Shown here: piece by piece, positions 62,683-64,000 of the stretch
Position numbering within the stretch: the stretch's first letter is position 1
How the letters are laid out: each line of letters begins with the position of its first letter
NCBI RefSeq assembly: GCF_027111315.2
Contig: NZ_CP114289.2
Coordinates: 2,790,001 to 2,854,000, forward strand
Reading direction: 5' to 3'
Source of the DNA: Flavobacterium limnophilum
GTDB lineage: Bacteria > Bacteroidota > Bacteroidia > Flavobacteriales > Flavobacteriaceae
DNA length: 64,000 nt
Program-made: the position numbers and the translations under genes
Notes under the pieces: model-generated
The model's input: the letters and a program-made list of their open reading frames with translations, nothing else
Databases searched by the model: none
What the model was told of the DNA's origin: nothing

Positions 62683-63600
62683 ATGAATTTATCCCGAATA
62701 TTTTTAGTTTTATTTACAACCTTGTCATGGGGACAAAAAAAAATTGAACCTCATATTAAGTCTTTATTTAAAGAAGTCGTATTCACTTTGGCCGACGATA
62801 GTTTAAAAGGTCGTTACACAGGCACATTAGAGGAAAAAAAATCATTAAACTACATAGAATTTAAAATGAAAAGTTTGTCGAATAAAATTAAATTCGAGCG
62901 ACAAACTTTTTATGTTAAATTAAAAGACACTACTCTAATTTCAAACAATGGTTTTGTCTTTGTGAATAATCATTCAAGCAAAACTATCTTAATAAGCTCT
63001 CATTATGAACATATTGGTTTAGGAGGTGTATTATCTACTAAATTCATATCCAATCAAATTCATAATGGAGCCGATGATAATGCTTCAGGAGTTGCCATGA
63101 CTATTGGCTTAGCAAGTGAATTAATTAAAGTTAAGAACTCAAATTTAAATTATTTGTTTGTATTTTATTCAGGTCATGAAATAGGATTATACGGATCAGA
63201 TGCTTTTGGTGATTTTATAGATAAGAACTCCGATTATTTCAAAAACATATCATGTGTTATAAATTTTGATATGATTGGACGATTAGATTCCGATTTAAAA
63301 AATTTAAAATGTATGAAATCAAAATCAGCAGATATAATTTTAAATAATGTACAAATTGAAGATTTTGATTTGAAATTAAATCTGGGTAAGGAAGAAGAAT
63401 TAAAAAAATTAGACACAAAATATTTTTACAACCAAGGAGTTCCTTGTCTTAATTTTACAACAGGCATCCATTTAGACTACCATACTCCAACTGATGACGC
63501 AATTTATATTAATTTTGATGGGATGATCCAAATTAAAGAATATCTCTTAAAAATTATTGATGGTTATAATTATGGTTTGCTAAAAAACCCAAAGGAGTAA
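62683..63600 (+). CDS. M28-family zinc aminopeptidase-like protein
   Basis: A 305-residue protein from ATG 62683. A start at 62536 would overlap the OmpA-like gene and the terminator. It has a short signal-like N-terminus (MNLSRIFLVLFTTLSWG). Zinc ligands follow the M28 pattern: His107 (SSHYEHIG), Asp131 (NGADDNASG), Glu166 next to His165 (SGHEIGLYGS), Asp196 (NFDMIGRLD) and His267 (LDYHTPTDD). This family removes amino acids from peptides outside the cell membrane. The start lies only four bases after the terminator's T-run. Confidence 0.9.
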   Translation: MNLSRIFLVLFTTLSWGQKKIEPHIKSLFKEVVFTLADDSLKGRYTGTLEEKKSLNYIEFKMKSLSNKIKFERQTFYVKLKDTTLISNNGFVFVNNHSSKTILISSHYEHIGLGGVLSTKFISNQIHNGADDNASGVAMTIGLASELIKVKNSNLNYLFVFYSGHEIGLYGSDAFGDFIDKNSDYFKNISCVINFDMIGRLDSDLKNLKCMKSKSADIILNNVQIEDFDLKLNLGKEEELKKLDTKYFYNQGVPCLNFTTGIHLDYHTPTDDAIYINFDGMIQIKEYLLKIIDGYNYGLLKNPKE

Positions 63601-63931
63601 TATTATTTTCTTTTCACAATTAGTTCTACTTTTAGACTTTAATTAACGTAGCAATCCCTGAAAAAACAATACCCAAGTAATCAACAAAGCTAATAATTAT
63701 AAAAACTTCCAAAAGACACGGCGTCACAAACTGGAAACTGTGGTACAAAAATTTCAAGGCCAGTGTGAACCATTCCGAAAGGGAAATCCTGAAACTGATT
63801 TCTTGACCTATTTCACACAGCAAGGGGTTAAAAAAAACATTCCAATTTATTTAAAATTAGTCGTTGGGCGCAATTGCCATACACCAATCGAATACAAACA
63901 GGTATCTTTGCAGTAACAAAAACCCAAAAAA
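63601..63931 (+). other. Intergenic region before the second SMR gene
   Basis: No gene was recognised. A 63-codon frame on the minus strand (63632-63823) is hydrophobic but matches no family I know. TATCTTTG at 63903-63910 is a probable promoter. The last 20 bases before the ATG match those before the first SMR gene (AAAAACCCAAAAAA). Confidence 0.5.
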
Positions 63932-64000
63932 ATGAATTGGATACTATTAATTATTGCCGGATTATTTGAAGTAGCTTTTGCTTCTTGTTTGGGCAAAGCC
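63932..64000 (+). CDS. Second SMR exporter copy, cut by the window end
   Basis: The first 23 codons are MNWILLIIAGLFEVAFASCL then GKA, the same as the gene at 57406 except Gly for Glu at position 21. The first 44 coding bases are identical and then silent differences appear. Glu13 is kept. This is either a recent tandem-type duplication or a two-gene pair split by inserted genes. The rest lies beyond the window. Confidence 0.85.
   Translation, partial: MNWILLIIAGLFEVAFASCLGKA

Noticed and set aside
63632..63823. Hydrophobic 63-codon frame on the minus strand
   Set aside because: No promoter, no family and no overlap with a known fragment; could be a relic but cannot be supported.

Overview
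The window looks like a chromosomal segment of a Flavobacterium-type member of the Bacteroidota. The base composition is A+T rich. Many genes follow TAnnTTTG promoter boxes, sometimes with a TTG about 17-21 nt upstream. There are type IX secretion C-terminal sorting domains, GxxExxY and HU-like proteins, and a CrtI/CrtB/CrtZ/CrtY carotenoid pathway. No rRNA or tRNA gene was seen.

Layout: (1) 1-6451 is a vitamin B12 uptake locus: a TonB-dependent receptor behind a cobalamin riboswitch on the minus strand, and BtuF, BtuC and BtuD homologues on the plus strand. The plus-strand run is interrupted by an SDR gene and by a GxxExxY gene inside 21-bp inverted repeats. (2) 6523-8108 holds a membrane protein, trmL and an RluE-type pseudouridine synthase. 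(3) 8322-13362 holds a tail-collar-domain protein and a 1436-residue surface protein with ten nearly identical 100-residue repeats and a type IX sorting tail. (4) 13565-27290 is a complete type II-C CRISPR-Cas locus in an unusual arrangement: cas1-cas2 on the plus strand, a toxin-antitoxin pair, an array of exactly 100 repeats and 99 spacers, a second toxin-antitoxin pair, a HIRAN-domain gene whose start is frameshifted, cas9 on the minus strand, and a tracrRNA divergent from cas9. (5) 27457-29853 holds an HU-like protein, an acidic hypothetical protein and rmuC. (6) 30065-37982 is an L-rhamnose catabolic cluster: AraC regulator, rhaT, rhaA, lactaldehyde reductase, tandem class II aldolase, rhaB. 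(7) 38478-51599 is a probable light/B12-controlled region. It has a CarH/LitR-like MerR regulator, crtI-crtB-crtZ-crtY, an SRPBCC protein and photolyase on one strand. Facing it are a TetR regulator, ABC1 kinase, DUF2805, SDR, folE and a DUF2867 protein. (8) 51808-57732 holds a DUF389 membrane protein, fucI, a third toxin-antitoxin pair, two small hypothetical genes between repeated terminator hairpins, and an SMR exporter. (9) 57928-63600 holds a surface-protein cluster (sorting-domain protein, beta-barrel protein, 1160-residue OmpA-like repeat protein) and an M28 peptidase. A second SMR exporter copy is cut by the window end.

How the parts connect: the B12 uptake locus could supply the cofactor for the predicted CarH-like photoreceptor, which would tie light exposure to carotenoid and photolyase production. 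The rhamnose enzymes yield lactaldehyde plus dihydroxyacetone phosphate. The orphan fucI may feed L-fucose into the same kinase, aldolase and reductase, but this is inference. A roughly 139-bp nested palindrome occurs three times (29881, 32365, 45114), with base changes that preserve pairing. It is the best candidate here for an undescribed repeat family. The split CRISPR locus bracketed by two toxin-antitoxin modules, with a hairpin at its predicted leader end, is the most striking system-level feature.
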